Positions 35,625 through 45,885 of a stretch of 64,000 bases of DNA are shown one piece after another. Positions within the stretch are counted from its first letter, which is position 1. Every line of letters begins with the position of its first letter. The notes under the pieces were generated by a model. It was given only the letters and a program-made list of their open reading frames with translations, made no database searches and had not been told where the DNA came from. Both the position numbers and the translations under genes were made by a program. The stretch lies in assembly GCF_905171775.1 (NCBI RefSeq), contig NC_053489.1:331362089-331426088 (forward strand). The letters are read 5' to 3'. This stretch comes from Rana temporaria. Taxonomy: Eukaryota; Chordata; Amphibia; Anura; Ranidae.

Positions 35625-36049
35625 AGGCTTTTTGCTTTCATTTGAAAACATGTCTATTGTTTGTTAGTTATACTGTGGGGATTATTAGGCAGCAAACCTT
35701 TAATAAATATACAATGGGTCATTTACAAAGGACACACTCCTTGCGGGGGGGGGGGACATTTGGTGTGCCAACATGGTTCAATATTCTCAAATGAAACACA
35801 AAAAAAAAATAAAAAAAAAATTAAACAAAAAAACATGTAAAAAAAAATTAAACAAAATGGTGACATAACTAGAAACAACAAAAAAAAATAAAAAGATGCA
35901 CATTCCTTTACAAAAATGACTACTATAAATTATGGAGGACCACCAACCAAAACACACGTCTGAATGAATGAATGAATGAAAAATTTATATAGCGCGGCAC
36001 ATGCGAACTGAATCGCTTCTGGGCGCTAGTTGTTAGTGTCTCATGCTTT

Positions 36050-39034
36050 TCAGAAAAGCAGGGTTTTGATCTGCCTTCTGAAAGACAGGTGGTTTTGCTC
36101 CAACCGAATGCTGGTTGGCAAAGCATTCCAAAGCCTGGGGCCCTGGAAAGCAAACCTTCTTTCTCCTTTGGACTTGTATTTGGTTTTAGGAACCTTGACC
36201 AGATTTTGGTCGGTGGATCGCAGAATGCGGTTGCAATTGTGCGTTTTGATCTTGTCGCAAAGATATCGAGGAGCCTTCCCATGGATGCACTTATGTGTCA
36301 GGCAGAGTGCTTTGAATGCAATTCTGTCTTTCACTGGCAACCAGTGAAGGGATCTCAGCGAAGGTGAGATTGATTCCCAAGATTTTTTCCCAGTCACAAG
36401 TCTAGCGGCCGTATTCTGTACGACTTGAAGACGAGCGATTTGGTACTTGGGGAGCCCGAGGTAAAGGGCATTTGCATAGTCCAGTCTGGAATTCACGATT
36501 GTTCCCACCACGACTGCTATGTCTTCTTTGGGAATAAATGGAATAAGTCTGCGTAGAAGGCGCATCAAATGGTGCGTCCCGCTGACTACTGACCCTATTT
36601 GTGCGTCCATTGTCATGAAGGTGTCAAACGTGACTCCTAGACTTTTGACTTTGGAGCTAGGGGAGATGGTCTGACCTAGGATGGGCGAAGGTGTCCAGTT
36701 AGTTGTCGGTTGTCTCTTCCGACTGGCATTGAACATAAAGAGTTCTGTTTTAGCGCTATTGAGTTTGAGATAACTCTTAGTCATCCAGTTTTCTATTGAA
36801 GAGAGACATTTCTCTAATCTGAGATGATGATCCTTTTTTTGGCAGATGCGAAAGTACAACTGCGTGTCGTCTGCATACGAGTGATAGAGTAGTTCTTGGC
36901 TACTGATAATATCAAAGAGAGGACGAAGATAGATATTAAACAGCACCGGTGATAGGGGGGATCCTTGGGGGACCCCACATGGCACCGCGCGTTTTTCTGA
37001 CGTGAAAGATCCCAGTTTCACTGTTTGTGAACGGTTTCCGAGAAAAGAGGAGAACCATGGTAAGGCATCTTCTGAGACTCCGGCGACTTCTGTTAGTCGT
37101 CTCAGTAGCAATTTATGGTCTACTGTGTCAAAGGCTGCGCTTAGGTCCAGCAGAACCAGGAGACACGATTCTCCTTCGTCTGCGGCCTCGAGCGCATCAT
37201 CCCATATTTTCAGTAAGGCCGTTTCTGTCCCGTGTCCGGGACGGAACCCGGATTGAAATGGATCGAGTAGGTTGTGGGTATCCAGATGCTGTTGCAGCTG
37301 ATTTACCACCACTTTCTCCATTATCTTGGACAGAGCATTTAGACCTGTTATGGGACGGCGGTGAGTTGGGTCCATAGGATCCAAATTAGGTTTTTTCAAG
37401 ATCGGCAGGATTGTGCCCTCTTTCAGCAGGGAAGGCACTATGCCTTCCTTAAATGACTGATTTATAAGCTGTGTGATCGGAGGTGCCAGGATGTCGGCAC
37501 ATTCCTTCAGTAGCTTGGTGGGAATGATGTCATTGGGTGCTGTGCTGTTGCGCAGCGCACCAATGAATTTTTTTGTGGTATCAATGGAGATGGGTTCCAA
37601 AGTGAACTTAGTTGATTGTAGAGGCGTTCCGTCGGTGTTTTGATTGAAGAGGGGGCTGAGTGGAGTATTGTTTTGCCGAATACTTACCCGAATTTTTTCA
37701 ATTTTGTTGATGAAGAAATCCGATAGTTCATTGCAGAACTCTTGGGTGTCTGAAGTGGGGACTTCAAGACATCCCGGATTCATGGTCTGGGTGACCATCC
37801 TGAAGAGTTCACGTGGGCGATTCATTGCGCTGTTAATCACCGTGGAAAAGTGAAGTTTCTTGGCTTTGAAAATTTCCTTGTGATATCGTGTAGTTACTGC
37901 TTTGTAGAAGTTGAGGCGGTCTTCTGAAGGACTTCTTATCCAGGCGGCTTCCGCCCTTCTGCGCTCTTGCTTCAATAGCGACAGCTGGTTATTGAACCAG
38001 CTGGACTTTTTTTCCCGGCTGCGGACTTTGCGCTTTGGTGCTGCTAAGTCGGCTGACTGTAGCAGAGCTGCATTTATGGCATCCAAAGTATCTGAGGCTG
38101 CTAGCTGAGGAGGAATAGCCCCAATTCGGTTTCCCAGGGTAGATCTGAAGAGTTCCGAGTGGAGCTTCCTCTGAGATCTAGCCCAGTGTATTGTCACCGG
38201 CTTGGGTACTTTCATGACTAGTGGAATTCTGGGAATTATGAAGCTAATTGCATGGTGGTCTGTCCATGGCAAAGGTTCAATACCCAGAATGTTTATTTTC
38301 AGATTTTGTCTGAAAATTAGGTCGAGAGTGTGACCTGAAGCATGCGTGGGTCCGCATATAAGTTGCTGAAGACCTAACCCTTCCAGGTGGTCGATGCAGG
38401 CATCCGCGATGGGATCCTGTGAGGAGTTGGCCCACAAATTGAAATCCCCGAGCAGCAAAAGATGATTGCTGTTAAGGGAGTAAGTGGATATGAACTCCGT
38501 TAATGCTGGAAGCAACTGCGATTTGGGCCCAGGGGGCCTATAGCAGAGGAGAATGTGAACGGTCTCCTGAGAGTGAGCTTGAAGTTGAAGCGTAAGAGTT
38601 TCCATAAAAGGTAGAGGATTTTGAAGGACCGGTTTAGTGATTGCAATATGAGACTTATGAATCACCGCCAGGCCTCCTCCTCTTTGCCCTATTCTATTTT
38701 CCGTTAGGATACGATAATTTGCTGGTACCAGTTCTCCAAGAATGGTGTTGCAATCGTCTGACAGCCAACTTTCTGTAATGAAGAGGCAGTCCAGATCGTT
38801 TTGTAGTAAGAAATCATGGATTTCTGATCGGTGTTTAACTGCTGATCTAGTGTTAAGCAACGCACATGATATGTGCTTGAGCTGTGTTGAATGGTTGAAA
38901 TTTTTGATGATCGATCGTCGATCGATTCTCAAAAGTTGATCTGATTTTAAGGCTTTTTTGGTGACGGCAGGTAATATTGTTGCGAATTGTCTCAGACCCC
39001 AAATGGTTTCCGCAGAGTATCGCAATTTAACCAT
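36050..39034 (-). CDS. L2-like LINE protein: AP endonuclease plus reverse transcriptase, intact 994 codons
   Basis: This is the mobilisation protein of a LINE, which nicks target DNA and reverse-transcribes its own RNA at the nick. The N-terminal endonuclease (about residues 55-290) shows ALLNTRSAV, FITESWLSD, YRPPG, LLGDFN and WTDHHAISF. The reverse transcriptase (about 490-780) shows FRPGHGTETALL, LLDLSAAFDTVDH near 635, GVPQGSPLSPVLFNIYL and YADDTQLYF near 719. The C-terminus has the family's LHWLPVKDRIAFK and a closing RLWNALP block. The length matches a complete L2-group protein. The ATG at 39034 has an in-frame TGA four codons upstream, which fixes the start. No stop or frameshift occurs, so this copy is young and possibly competent. 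No separate ORF1 is recognised. Confidence 0.93.
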   Translation of the reverse strand: MVKLRYSAETIWGLRQFATILPAVTKKALKSDQLLRIDRRSIIKNFNHSTQLKHISCALLNTRSAVKHRSEIHDFLLQNDLDCLFITESWLSDDCNTILGELVPANYRILTENRIGQRGGGLAVIHKSHIAITKPVLQNPLPFMETLTLQLQAHSQETVHILLCYRPPGPKSQLLPALTEFISTYSLNSNHLLLLGDFNLWANSSQDPIADACIDHLEGLGLQQLICGPTHASGHTLDLIFRQNLKINILGIEPLPWTDHHAISFIIPRIPLVMKVPKPVTIHWARSQRKLHSELFRSTLGNRIGAIPPQLAASDTLDAINAALLQSADLAAPKRKVRSREKKSSWFNNQLSLLKQERRRAEAAWIRSPSEDRLNFYKAVTTRYHKEIFKAKKLHFSTVINSAMNRPRELFRMVTQTMNPGCLEVPTSDTQEFCNELSDFFINKIEKIRVSIRQNNTPLSPLFNQNTDGTPLQSTKFTLEPISIDTTKKFIGALRNSTAPNDIIPTKLLKECADILAPPITQLINQSFKEGIVPSLLKEGTILPILKKPNLDPMDPTHRRPITGLNALSKIMEKVVVNQLQQHLDTHNLLDPFQSGFRPGHGTETALLKIWDDALEAADEGESCLLVLLDLSAAFDTVDHKLLLRRLTEVAGVSEDALPWFSSFLGNRSQTVKLGSFTSEKRAVPCGVPQGSPLSPVLFNIYLRPLFDIISSQELLYHSYADDTQLYFRICQKKDHHLRLEKCLSSIENWMTKSYLKLNSAKTELFMFNASRKRQPTTNWTPSPILGQTISPSSKVKSLGVTFDTFMTMDAQIGSVVSGTHHLMRLLRRLIPFIPKEDIAVVVGTIVNSRLDYANALYLGLPKYQIARLQVVQNTAARLVTGKKSWESISPSLRSLHWLPVKDRIAFKALCLTHKCIHGKAPRYLCDKIKTHNCNRILRSTDQNLVKVPKTKYKSKGERRFAFQGPRLWNALPTSIRLEQNHLSFRRQIKTLLF

Positions 39035-39988
39035 TGTTGCCAGTCACCGTGGGCGGGGGTGCGGGTGATCGGTGAGAGAGGATTCGGAGAATCCTCGCTC
39101 TCAGCAGTCCTTGGTCCAGAGGAAGGCAAAAAAACCCTGGGCAAGCTGGCCAATGTGCTGCGGCAGGGAAAAAAATTCCTTCCTGATCCCTAAAGGCGAT
39201 CGGCTTCAAGCCCTGGGTCAAAGACTGCTGAACTTAATGAGGGGAAAAAGAGGGGGGGGGGGGATGCTGGGTGTCACTGTTGCTGGGGTGCACCAAGATG
39301 GCCGCCAGGCAAAGATACAGGACCCAGGCTGGGGGGGGCAACCAGGTTGGTAAGAAAATGATTCCCCCAATCTGGTTGCTTAGCAGGGGGGTGGAGGGGA
39401 CCTCTGGGGGTGCGGGGGCGATAATCAGAAAGACCCGCACTATTGGTGGCAGGCGCAGGGAGAAAACGGACGGAGCGCTGGTAGGCCGCGGCTGAAGCCG
39501 CGGACTTTCCTGAGGCGCGGCGGCCGCGGAAAGTAGCAGGCTGGCGCGGGCGTGTAAAAAACGCCGAGAAGCGCCGAGAATACACCCAGGTGGGGTGTCT
39601 AGGGGCCACCACAATCGTGGGTGGCCGTGCGAGTGGGGATGCCGAGCCCAAGAGGGGAATAGAGAGCCGCAGTGAGGGGTCTGAGTGACGGCTGCCCTGA
39701 GAAGGACGGCCGTCAGTGGTTCCCCTGGATGGTAGGCCCTGAGAGGCAGGGTCTTACCTGCGGCGAATGAAGGAGTCCACGAGGAGAGAAGAGAGCTGGA
39801 TTCCTGGTTCCCAGTAGTTCCTAGTAGCTGTTCCCTGTGCAGGACAGGTAATGGTAGTCTGCCTAGTAGCTGACTGTCAGGTCTGGGTGGGAGCAGGCTC
39901 GTAACGGAAGGTCCGAAGCACCCTACTCCACCTCTGACACTGACTGACTGACTGACTGAGAGATCTGAGATTTTGGCGTCTGGCATAG
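39035..39988 (-). other. GC-rich 5' region of the L2-like LINE
   Basis: CpG-rich leader that probably holds the internal promoter. A 250-codon proline/leucine-rich reading frame (39986-39234, -) spans much of it. It shows no zinc knuckle, coiled coil or other ORF1 hallmark, so I treat it as chance or as an unproven ORF1. The upstream end has tandem GACT/AGTC units at about 39939-39959. Confidence 0.55.
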
Positions 39989-40186
39989 AAAACCTTATTA
40001 AAGGATTACATCACAAGCAAGAAATGTGACATTTCAGTATGGGACAACTCTATTGAAATTGCATCAGCAAGAGAACGGGGTTATTCTAGCAAGAGAAGAA
40101 TTAATAAAACGAGGCAAGAAACTGTGGTTTAGTGCGCCTTTTTAAGACATTGTTCTCTTGCTAGAATAAAAGGTTTCTAATGACGA

Positions 40187-40455
40187 ATGTGCCATATCCC
40201 AAACAAACGCGAGTTTTACCTGAACGAGCGCTCCCGTCTCCTCATTTGGACTGAGCATGCGCGGGGTTTTTGTACGCTGCTTTTGTGTACAGACGACCGA
40301 ACATGTCTGACGGACACGATTCCAGCAGACTGTTTTAAAGCAAGACCAGGAAACAGTTGTTCGTTGGAAAACGGTCTGGCCGACAAATGTTTGCTGGAAT
40401 CCTGTCCGTTACTGCCTACACACGAACGAACATGTCCGCTGAAACTGGTCCGCGC
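40187..40455. mobile_element. Harbinger-like terminal fragment (candidate right end of the three-gene element)
   Basis: Contains short inverted repeats (GATTCCAGCAGAC at 40319 facing GTTTGCTGGAATC near 40389) and end-like motifs GTGTACAGACGACCGAAC and CCTACACACGAACG. It resembles frog Harbinger/MITE subterminal DNA. It stops where a different sequence with a tRNA-like B box begins. Confidence 0.45.
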
Positions 40456-40930
40456 TGAGAAGCCATTCACCTCTGCAGCTAGAGGTTCGGATCCCGGTCT
40501 CGGCTACATGTGAATTGAGTTTGGTGGTCTCAGCCCGGCTCCCGGTGGGTGTGCTATGCAAGGTAAGCCTGCGCTTAGTACGCCCACCCCCTCCCACAAA
40601 AAAAAACACCACACATACACGCACTTGAAATTGGGTTAACATGCATGCACTCTCTAAAAAGAGAGGTGAAGGACTAACGGGGCTGGTTGAGCGGGCTAGA
40701 TCCTCCCTTATAGGAAGTCCCTCTGCCCCATTGGGCTTCAAAGTGGAGCAGGTAGGGCGGGCTGTGTGGGAGGACCCCCTCACGCACCCGCCATTGCCAC
40801 CCGGGGCATGGAGAAAGATGGCAGATTGCCTCTGGGGGAGGCCTGCCTACTCCCAACTCCTGCAGTCCGGCTTTTCTCTCGAGTACACGCACAAAATACA
40901 CTTTAAAGAAAAAGAAGAAAAAAAGACTGC
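40456..40930 (+). repeat. Possible tRNA-derived SINE or other unassigned GC-rich repeat
   Basis: GGTTCGGATCC near 40483-40493 is one base away from the polymerase III B-box consensus. No convincing A box or defined 3' tail was found upstream or downstream, so the class is uncertain. The rest is GC-rich sequence without a supported gene. Confidence 0.3.
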
Positions 40931-41223
40931 AATAGCAGGCATGGGGCAGTCTATAACTTTTTATTATATACAGGAATATGTTACTGCAAGTCAGGAACAC
41001 TGCAGCCCCAGGGCAGCTGATAGGGGAGACCACCAGTCCTCTTGTAGGGGGCCGGTGCACACAGAGGGGCCTGAATAGCAGAGTGCGGTCGGATGGAGGG
41101 ACACTAACATGATGCCCTGTGCTGCTCTATTTTTTTTCCCTCCCCCAACCTTATTAAGCGTGCTTTTGTTGTGGTTGCCTAGAAGAGGATAGATGTGCTG
41201 TTCTCTGCAGCAGCTGAAACTGG

Positions 41224-41600
41224 TTTCTCTCCTTCCTGGCAGCTTTCAGCTGCTACAGGGGGAGACACAGACACAGTCCCCCGCAATAAAATATCTTTTA
41301 AACATTTAAACTTTTTTTTTAATTACAAAATGTTTTTTTTTAGGTTAAAAACTATTCTAAAATATTTCTCTCCTTCCTGGCAGCTTTCAGCTGCTACAGG
41401 GGGAGACACAGACACAGTCCTCCGCAATAAAATATATTTTAAACATTTAAACTTTTTTTTTTAATTATAATTTTTTTTTTATGTTAAAAACAATTTTAAA
41501 AGATTTCTCTCCTTCCTGGCAGCTTTCAGCTGCTACAGGTGGAAGACACAGTCCCCCGCTGTAAAATATTTTTAATTTTTTTTTTTTATGTTAAAAACTA
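41224..41600. repeat. Three tandem ~140-bp units
   Basis: TTTCTCTCCTTCCTGGCAGC begins units at about 41224, 41365 and 41503. Each continues with TTTCAGCTGCTACAGG, then GACACAGTC, AAAATATnTTTTAAACATT and a poly-T run. The third copy is shorter. Confidence 0.92.
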
Positions 41601-42789
41601 TTTAAAAAAAGGACTGATTCACTAAGCTTCTCTGTTATCTTTGTGTCTGCTAAGAATGGTTTTAGTATATTTTTTAGTGAAAATTATGTTTTGAAATATT
41701 CTAGGGGGGCCCTTAATATAAGCGGCATGGGCCTTGTGATTTCTAACAGCAGCCCTGCCAAGGCCAGTGTTGGCAGTGCAAAAATCAGTCCCTGCCACCT
41801 ATTAAAGCACTAAACTATGTTTTCCTTTAAAGAGGCTTGCACTACTTAAATTGTCTGTCTCAACATTGTATTCAAGTGTCATTTTTAATAAAGGGGATAT
41901 CAATGAAATAACCAGATTTGACAGACACCTATGGTATTATCATGGTTAATTTAAACACAAATCCACTCTAGCAAATGTGTCCTGCAAGCATCATAATGAG
42001 ATTGCATTTGTATTGCTGTTGAAAATAGTAATTTTATCAAATCAGTGACAAAACATGTGATTGATTAATATACATTATCATTTGGTCCATTAAAAGGGTA
42101 TTTGCAGTGTGCATTAGGGAATGAAAGTAGAGAACTTCAGTCTTTTGTCATCCTACATGGCAGCATATGTGAAATGTCAGGTTTCGCTTGGAAAATGGAA
42201 ATTGATTAATTAAATGTCACTGCAATATCCCTTCTAATATAGCTTTATGGTGTACGTAATTTAGCTTTATGGTGCATGTCATTTAATGTTTGTGCACAAC
42301 ATATTGATCTCTAAGCTTTAATATGTTTTCCATGATGTTATAGCAATAACTTCTTCAAATTGACAGAGAATGACCATGCATCATATCCCTGACATATAGT
42401 GCTGTTAATGACTCTGCCCTTGACAATTCTGAAATATGAATTATATTAATGACCTTTTAACCACTTCTATGGATATTTAAAACCATCAATGAGACTTTTC
42501 TAGGAGAATGCTGAGAGAATGTGACTTAACTTTATCAGCACCCTAATATAAATGTTCTATATCAAAACATTCAAATTTTGCAAGCTAATATATGTTAAAT
42601 AAAATGTGTTAACTGAGCAAGTGAAAAAAGCATCAATAAAAGGAAAAAGCTGCAAACATATTATGTGATTTAAACATAATCAAGAAATGCAATATAGAAT
42701 GTTGCTCTACTTTCCATCTTCAGGGTGCAAAAAATTGTGTGGAAGAATCTCTATACATTAGAAAGTCCCAAATATATAAATATCCTGTC
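41601..42789. other. Single-copy-looking intron DNA, candidate conserved non-coding region
   Basis: After a hAT-like end remnant (GCAGCCCTG near 41751) the stretch 41950-42640 has no repeat signature. It is AT-rich with many TAAT and ATTA cores, for example GATTGATTAATATAC and GATTAATTAAATGTC. Conservation is not testable here. Confidence 0.4.
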
Positions 42790-44265
42790 CATCAGGTACT
42801 CGCGATCGGCAATTACAGAGGCAGGACGTGGAGCTCTATGTGTAAACACAGAGCTCCACATCCTGTCAGGGAGAAAGGAGACCGATGCTGTGTCTCTTGT
42901 ACATAGGGACACAGATCGGTCACCTCCCCCAGTCAGTCCCCTGCCCCCACAGTTAGAATCACTCAATAGGGAACACATTTAAACCCCTTGATCGCCCCTA
43001 GTGTTAACCCCTTCCCTGCTAGTCACATTTATACAGTATTCGGTGCATATTTATAACACTGTTCGCTGTATAAATGTGAATTGTCCCAAAATCATGTCAA
43101 AAGTGTCCGGACTGCCCGCCGCAATATCGCAGTCCTGGCAAAAATCGCTGATCGCTGCCATTACTAGTAAAAAAATAATAATAAAAAAATGGCACAAATG
43201 TTTCCCCTATTTTGTAGGCACTAAGGGCCAGATTCACAGTGAGAGTACGCCGGCGTATCTACTGATACACCAGCGTACTTTCAAATTTGCCGCGTCGTAT
43301 CTTTAGTTTGAATCCTCAAACCAAGAAACGACGGCTTCTGGCTTCGATCCGACAGGCGTACGGCTTCGTACGCCTTCGGATCGTAGGTGCAATACTTTTT
43401 CCGTCGATCCACAAAGGTCGCATTCTCTTACGTCGTCGCTAGTCAGATTTTCCTGGCGTATAGTTAAAGCTCCTATTTCGTGGCGTATAGATAGACTTGC
43501 CATGTTAAAGTATGGCCGTCGTTCCCGCGTTGAATTTAGAATTGTTTTTCTTTTGCGTAAGTCGTCCGTGAATAGGAAAGGACGTAACTCACGTCTACGT
43601 TCAAAAAATGACGTCGGTGCGACGTCATTTCGCGCAAAGAACGGCGGGAAATTTCGAAACGGAGCATGCACATTTCAATCGGCGCAGGGACACGCTTCAT
43701 TTAAATAATTCATGTCCCCTACCTGCCCAATTTGAAATACGCGCCGAGAAATACACTACGCCGCCGTATATTACGGCGCAAAATCTTCCTGGATTCGAAA
43801 TTCTGCCAGGTAAGATACGGCGGCGTAGCGTATCTCTGATACGCTGCGCCAGGGTAATTCTTTGTGAATCTGGCCCTATAACTTTTGCGCAAACCAATCA
43901 CTATACGCTTATTACAATATTTTTATCAAAAATATTTAAAAGAATACATATTGGCCTAAACTGAGATTTTTTTTTTTTTAAATTGGGATATTTATTATAG
44001 CAAAAAGTAAAAAATATAGTGTTTTTTTTTTTTTTTTTTTTTCAAATTTGACAGTCTTTTTTTGTTTATAGAGCAAAAAATCAAAAAAGCAGACATGATC
44101 AAATACCACCAAAAGAAAGCTCTATTTGTGGGAAAAAAAAGGAAGTCGATTTTGTTTGGGAGCCACGTCACACGACCGCTCAATTGTCATTCAAAGCGTG
44201 ACAGTGCTGAAAGCTGAAAATTGGCCTAGGCAGGAAGGGGGTGAAAATGCCCGGTATTGAAGTGG
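42790..44265. mobile_element. 5'-truncated family 3 TTAA element carrying a nested MITE
   Basis: Starts abruptly near GTACTCGCGATCGGC. It continues with the shared blocks GTTAACCCCTTCCCTGC, TCGCTGCCATTACTAG and CACCAAAAGAAAGCTCTATT, and ends GGTATTGAAGTGG|TTAA at 44266. It is interrupted at 43224-43876. Confidence 0.7.
43224..43876. mobile_element. Palindromic MITE (GGGCCAGATTCAC ends) with a reconstructable empty site
   Basis: Ends AGGGCCAGATTCAC and GTGAATCTGGCCC. The uninterrupted family 3 copy at 13975-13995 reads ACACTATAACTTTTGC. Here CACTA precedes and TATAACTTTTGC follows the insert, showing duplication of TA. The interior is a foldback rich in CGTCG/CGACG. Confidence 0.88.
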
Positions 44266-44373
44266 TTAAATATATACAAAAGAAATATCAATCAATCATG
44301 TATGATTAATACAAATAAATCAAATTCAATGCATCATATTTTACATAAAGTCCATTATCTCAAATCTTCTTAA

Positions 44374-44889
44374 AGCGGGGGTTCACCCTTAGAGGGCACT
44401 TTTTCCCCTTAGATTCCTGCTCGTTTTCTCTAGGGGAATCGGCTATTTGTTTTAAAATATGTGCAGTACTTACCCGTTTACGAGATGCATCCTCTCCGTC
44501 GCTTCCGGGTATGGGCTGCGGGAATGGGCGTTCCTTCTTGATTGACAGTCTTCCGAGAGGCTTCCGACGGTCGCATCCATCGCGTCACGATTTTCTGAAA
44601 GAAGCCGAACGTCGGTGCGCAGGCGCAGTATAGAGCCGCACCGACGTTCGGCTTCTTTCGGCTATGAGTGACGCGATGGATGCGACCGTCGGAAGCCTCT
44701 CGGAAGACTGTCAATCAAGAAGGAACGCCCGCTCCCGAAGACCCATACCCGAAAGCGACGGAAGAAGATGCATCTCGAAAACGGGTAAGTACTGTTCATA
44801 TTTTAATACAAATAGCCGATTCCCCTAGAGCGAACGAGCAGGAATCTAAGGGGAGAAAAAAAAATTTAATAAATGGGTGAACTCCCGCT
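44374..44889. mobile_element. TTAA-duplicating palindromic MITE, family 1
   Basis: TTAA at 44370-44373 and 44890-44893; ends AGCGGGGGTTCACCC and GGGTGAACTCCCGCT. The inner arms contain CCGAACGTCGGTGC facing GCACCGACGTTCGG. Sister of 2691-3203. Confidence 0.88.
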
Positions 44890-44990
44890 TTAATAGTGAA
44901 ATAAAGTTCTTTCGTGCTAAGTGGCAAGTGCTGTAAACTCAAATGTGGTGAAAATCGTGCTCCCCCTGTGTGCCCACTCACTCACCAGCT

Positions 44991-45150
44991 TGCTATAGAC
45001 TCCCAATGAGAGGAGGCATATGCACTTGTGCAAATATCCTGGGTCTGCTGAGCTTTGTAGCCCTCCTTCATCATTCCAGCTGCTATGGAATCCCAATGAC
45101 AGGAGTCATATGTGCTTGTGCAAATATCCTGGGTCTGCTGAGCTTTGAGT
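44991..45150. repeat. Tandem duplication (~91 bp x 2)
   Basis: Blocks sharing GTGCAAATATCCTGGGTCTG and CTGAGCTTTG occur at about 44992-45058 and 45083-45148. The second copy differs at several sites. Confidence 0.85.
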
Positions 45151-45233
45151 CTTAATATATCGCTATAATAGGCTTCTTCACTGGCCAATAGGAGTTCGTA
45201 GGAATCGTTGAAGGACAGGCACTACCAGGAAGA

Positions 45234-45885
45234 GTTACATAGTTACTCAGGTTGAATAAAGTTCATCTAGTTCAACCAAAAAAAAAACACAAAAAAACCC
45301 CATACAATCCCATATACGCAATCCTATACCCACAGTTGATCCAGAGGAAGGTGAAAAACCAAAGCAAAGCATGATCCAATTTGATACAGCAGGGGGAAAA
45401 AATCCTTCTGGATCCCCCAAGAAGATATCAGATATTCTCTGGATCATTTTTACCTATAAATGTTAGTACCCAGTTATATTATGTACACCTAGGAAAGAAT
45501 CCAGGCCCTTTTTTAAAGAAATCTACTGAGCTGGCATGAACCACATTTTCATAGTGAAGAAACCTTTCTATATTTGGAAATTAAATCTCTTTCCCTCTTA
45601 ATGTAAAGAGTGCCCCTTGTCCTCTGTGATGATCTTAAAGAGAATAACTCAACACCAAGTTCACTATATGGGCCCCTTATGTATTTGTACATGTTGATCA
45701 TATCCCCGCTTATTCTCCTCTTCTCAAGAAAGAATACATTCAGTTCCTCTAATCTTTCCTCGTAGCTGAGCTCCCCCATGCCTCTTATCAGTTTGGTTAC
45801 CCTTCTTTGCACTTTCTTCCGTTCCCAGATATCCTTTTTGAGAAATGGTGCCCAAAACAAACATGCATTTGCCGAATCCCTGGAA
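45234..45885 (-). mobile_element. 3' fragment of a CR1-like LINE
   Basis: On the minus strand it carries the end of a reverse transcriptase ORF and its 3' UTR, closing at the typical GGTTGAACTAGATG-to-AACTATGTAAC sequence. 5'-truncated near 45885. Confidence 0.8.
45549..45860 (-). pseudogene. C-terminal remnant of a CR1-like reverse transcriptase
   Basis: The frame contains KKDIWERKKVQRRVTKLIRG, then LSYEERLEELNVFFLEKRR and a GDMINMYKYIRG block, which are hallmark C-terminal motifs of CR1-clade ORF2. The catalytic YADD region is absent by truncation, so this is a dead fragment. Confidence 0.88.

Larger units (their letters stand above)
35961..39988 (-). mobile_element. Full-length L2-like (CR1/L2 group) non-LTR retrotransposon
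   Basis: The element runs from a GC-rich 5' region (about 39988 down to 39035) through one long ORF to a short 3' UTR ending in five tandem TGAA/TTCA units (35961-35980), as is usual for L2-group LINEs. It interrupts the 3' part of the Harbinger element. I could not identify target-site duplications by eye. The 5' boundary near 39988 is approximate. Confidence 0.85.
28126..40455 (+). mobile_element. PIF/Harbinger-type DNA transposon with three spliced genes, interrupted by an L2-like LINE
   Basis: The left end is TTA followed by GGCCTTGTACTCACGACCGG. TTA matches the 3-bp TWA target preference of PIF/Harbinger elements. Inside are a DDE_Tnp_4-type transposase (28618-30276, +), a SANT/Myb-like protein (31434-33166, -) and a MADF-like protein (34096-35401, +), all open across good splice sites. 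A LINE occupies 35961-39988. DNA beyond it (40187-40455) has Harbinger-like subterminal palindromes and motifs such as GTGTACAGACGACCG and CCTACACACGAACG, but no exact complement of the left end. The right boundary is therefore provisional. The alternative is two adjacent or nested Harbinger elements, one with the transposase and one with the SANT/MADF pair. Confidence 0.6.

Noticed and set aside
28126..40455. Confirmed complete Harbinger element with both ends
   Set aside because: No sequence complementary to the left terminal motif was found downstream, so completeness is not claimed.
40448..40513. tRNA gene suggested by a B-box-like GGTTCGGATCC
   Set aside because: No cloverleaf or A box could be drawn; at most a SINE remnant.
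43303..43671. 122-codon minus frame
   Set aside because: It is the open side of a palindromic MITE, and similar frames appear on both strands of it.
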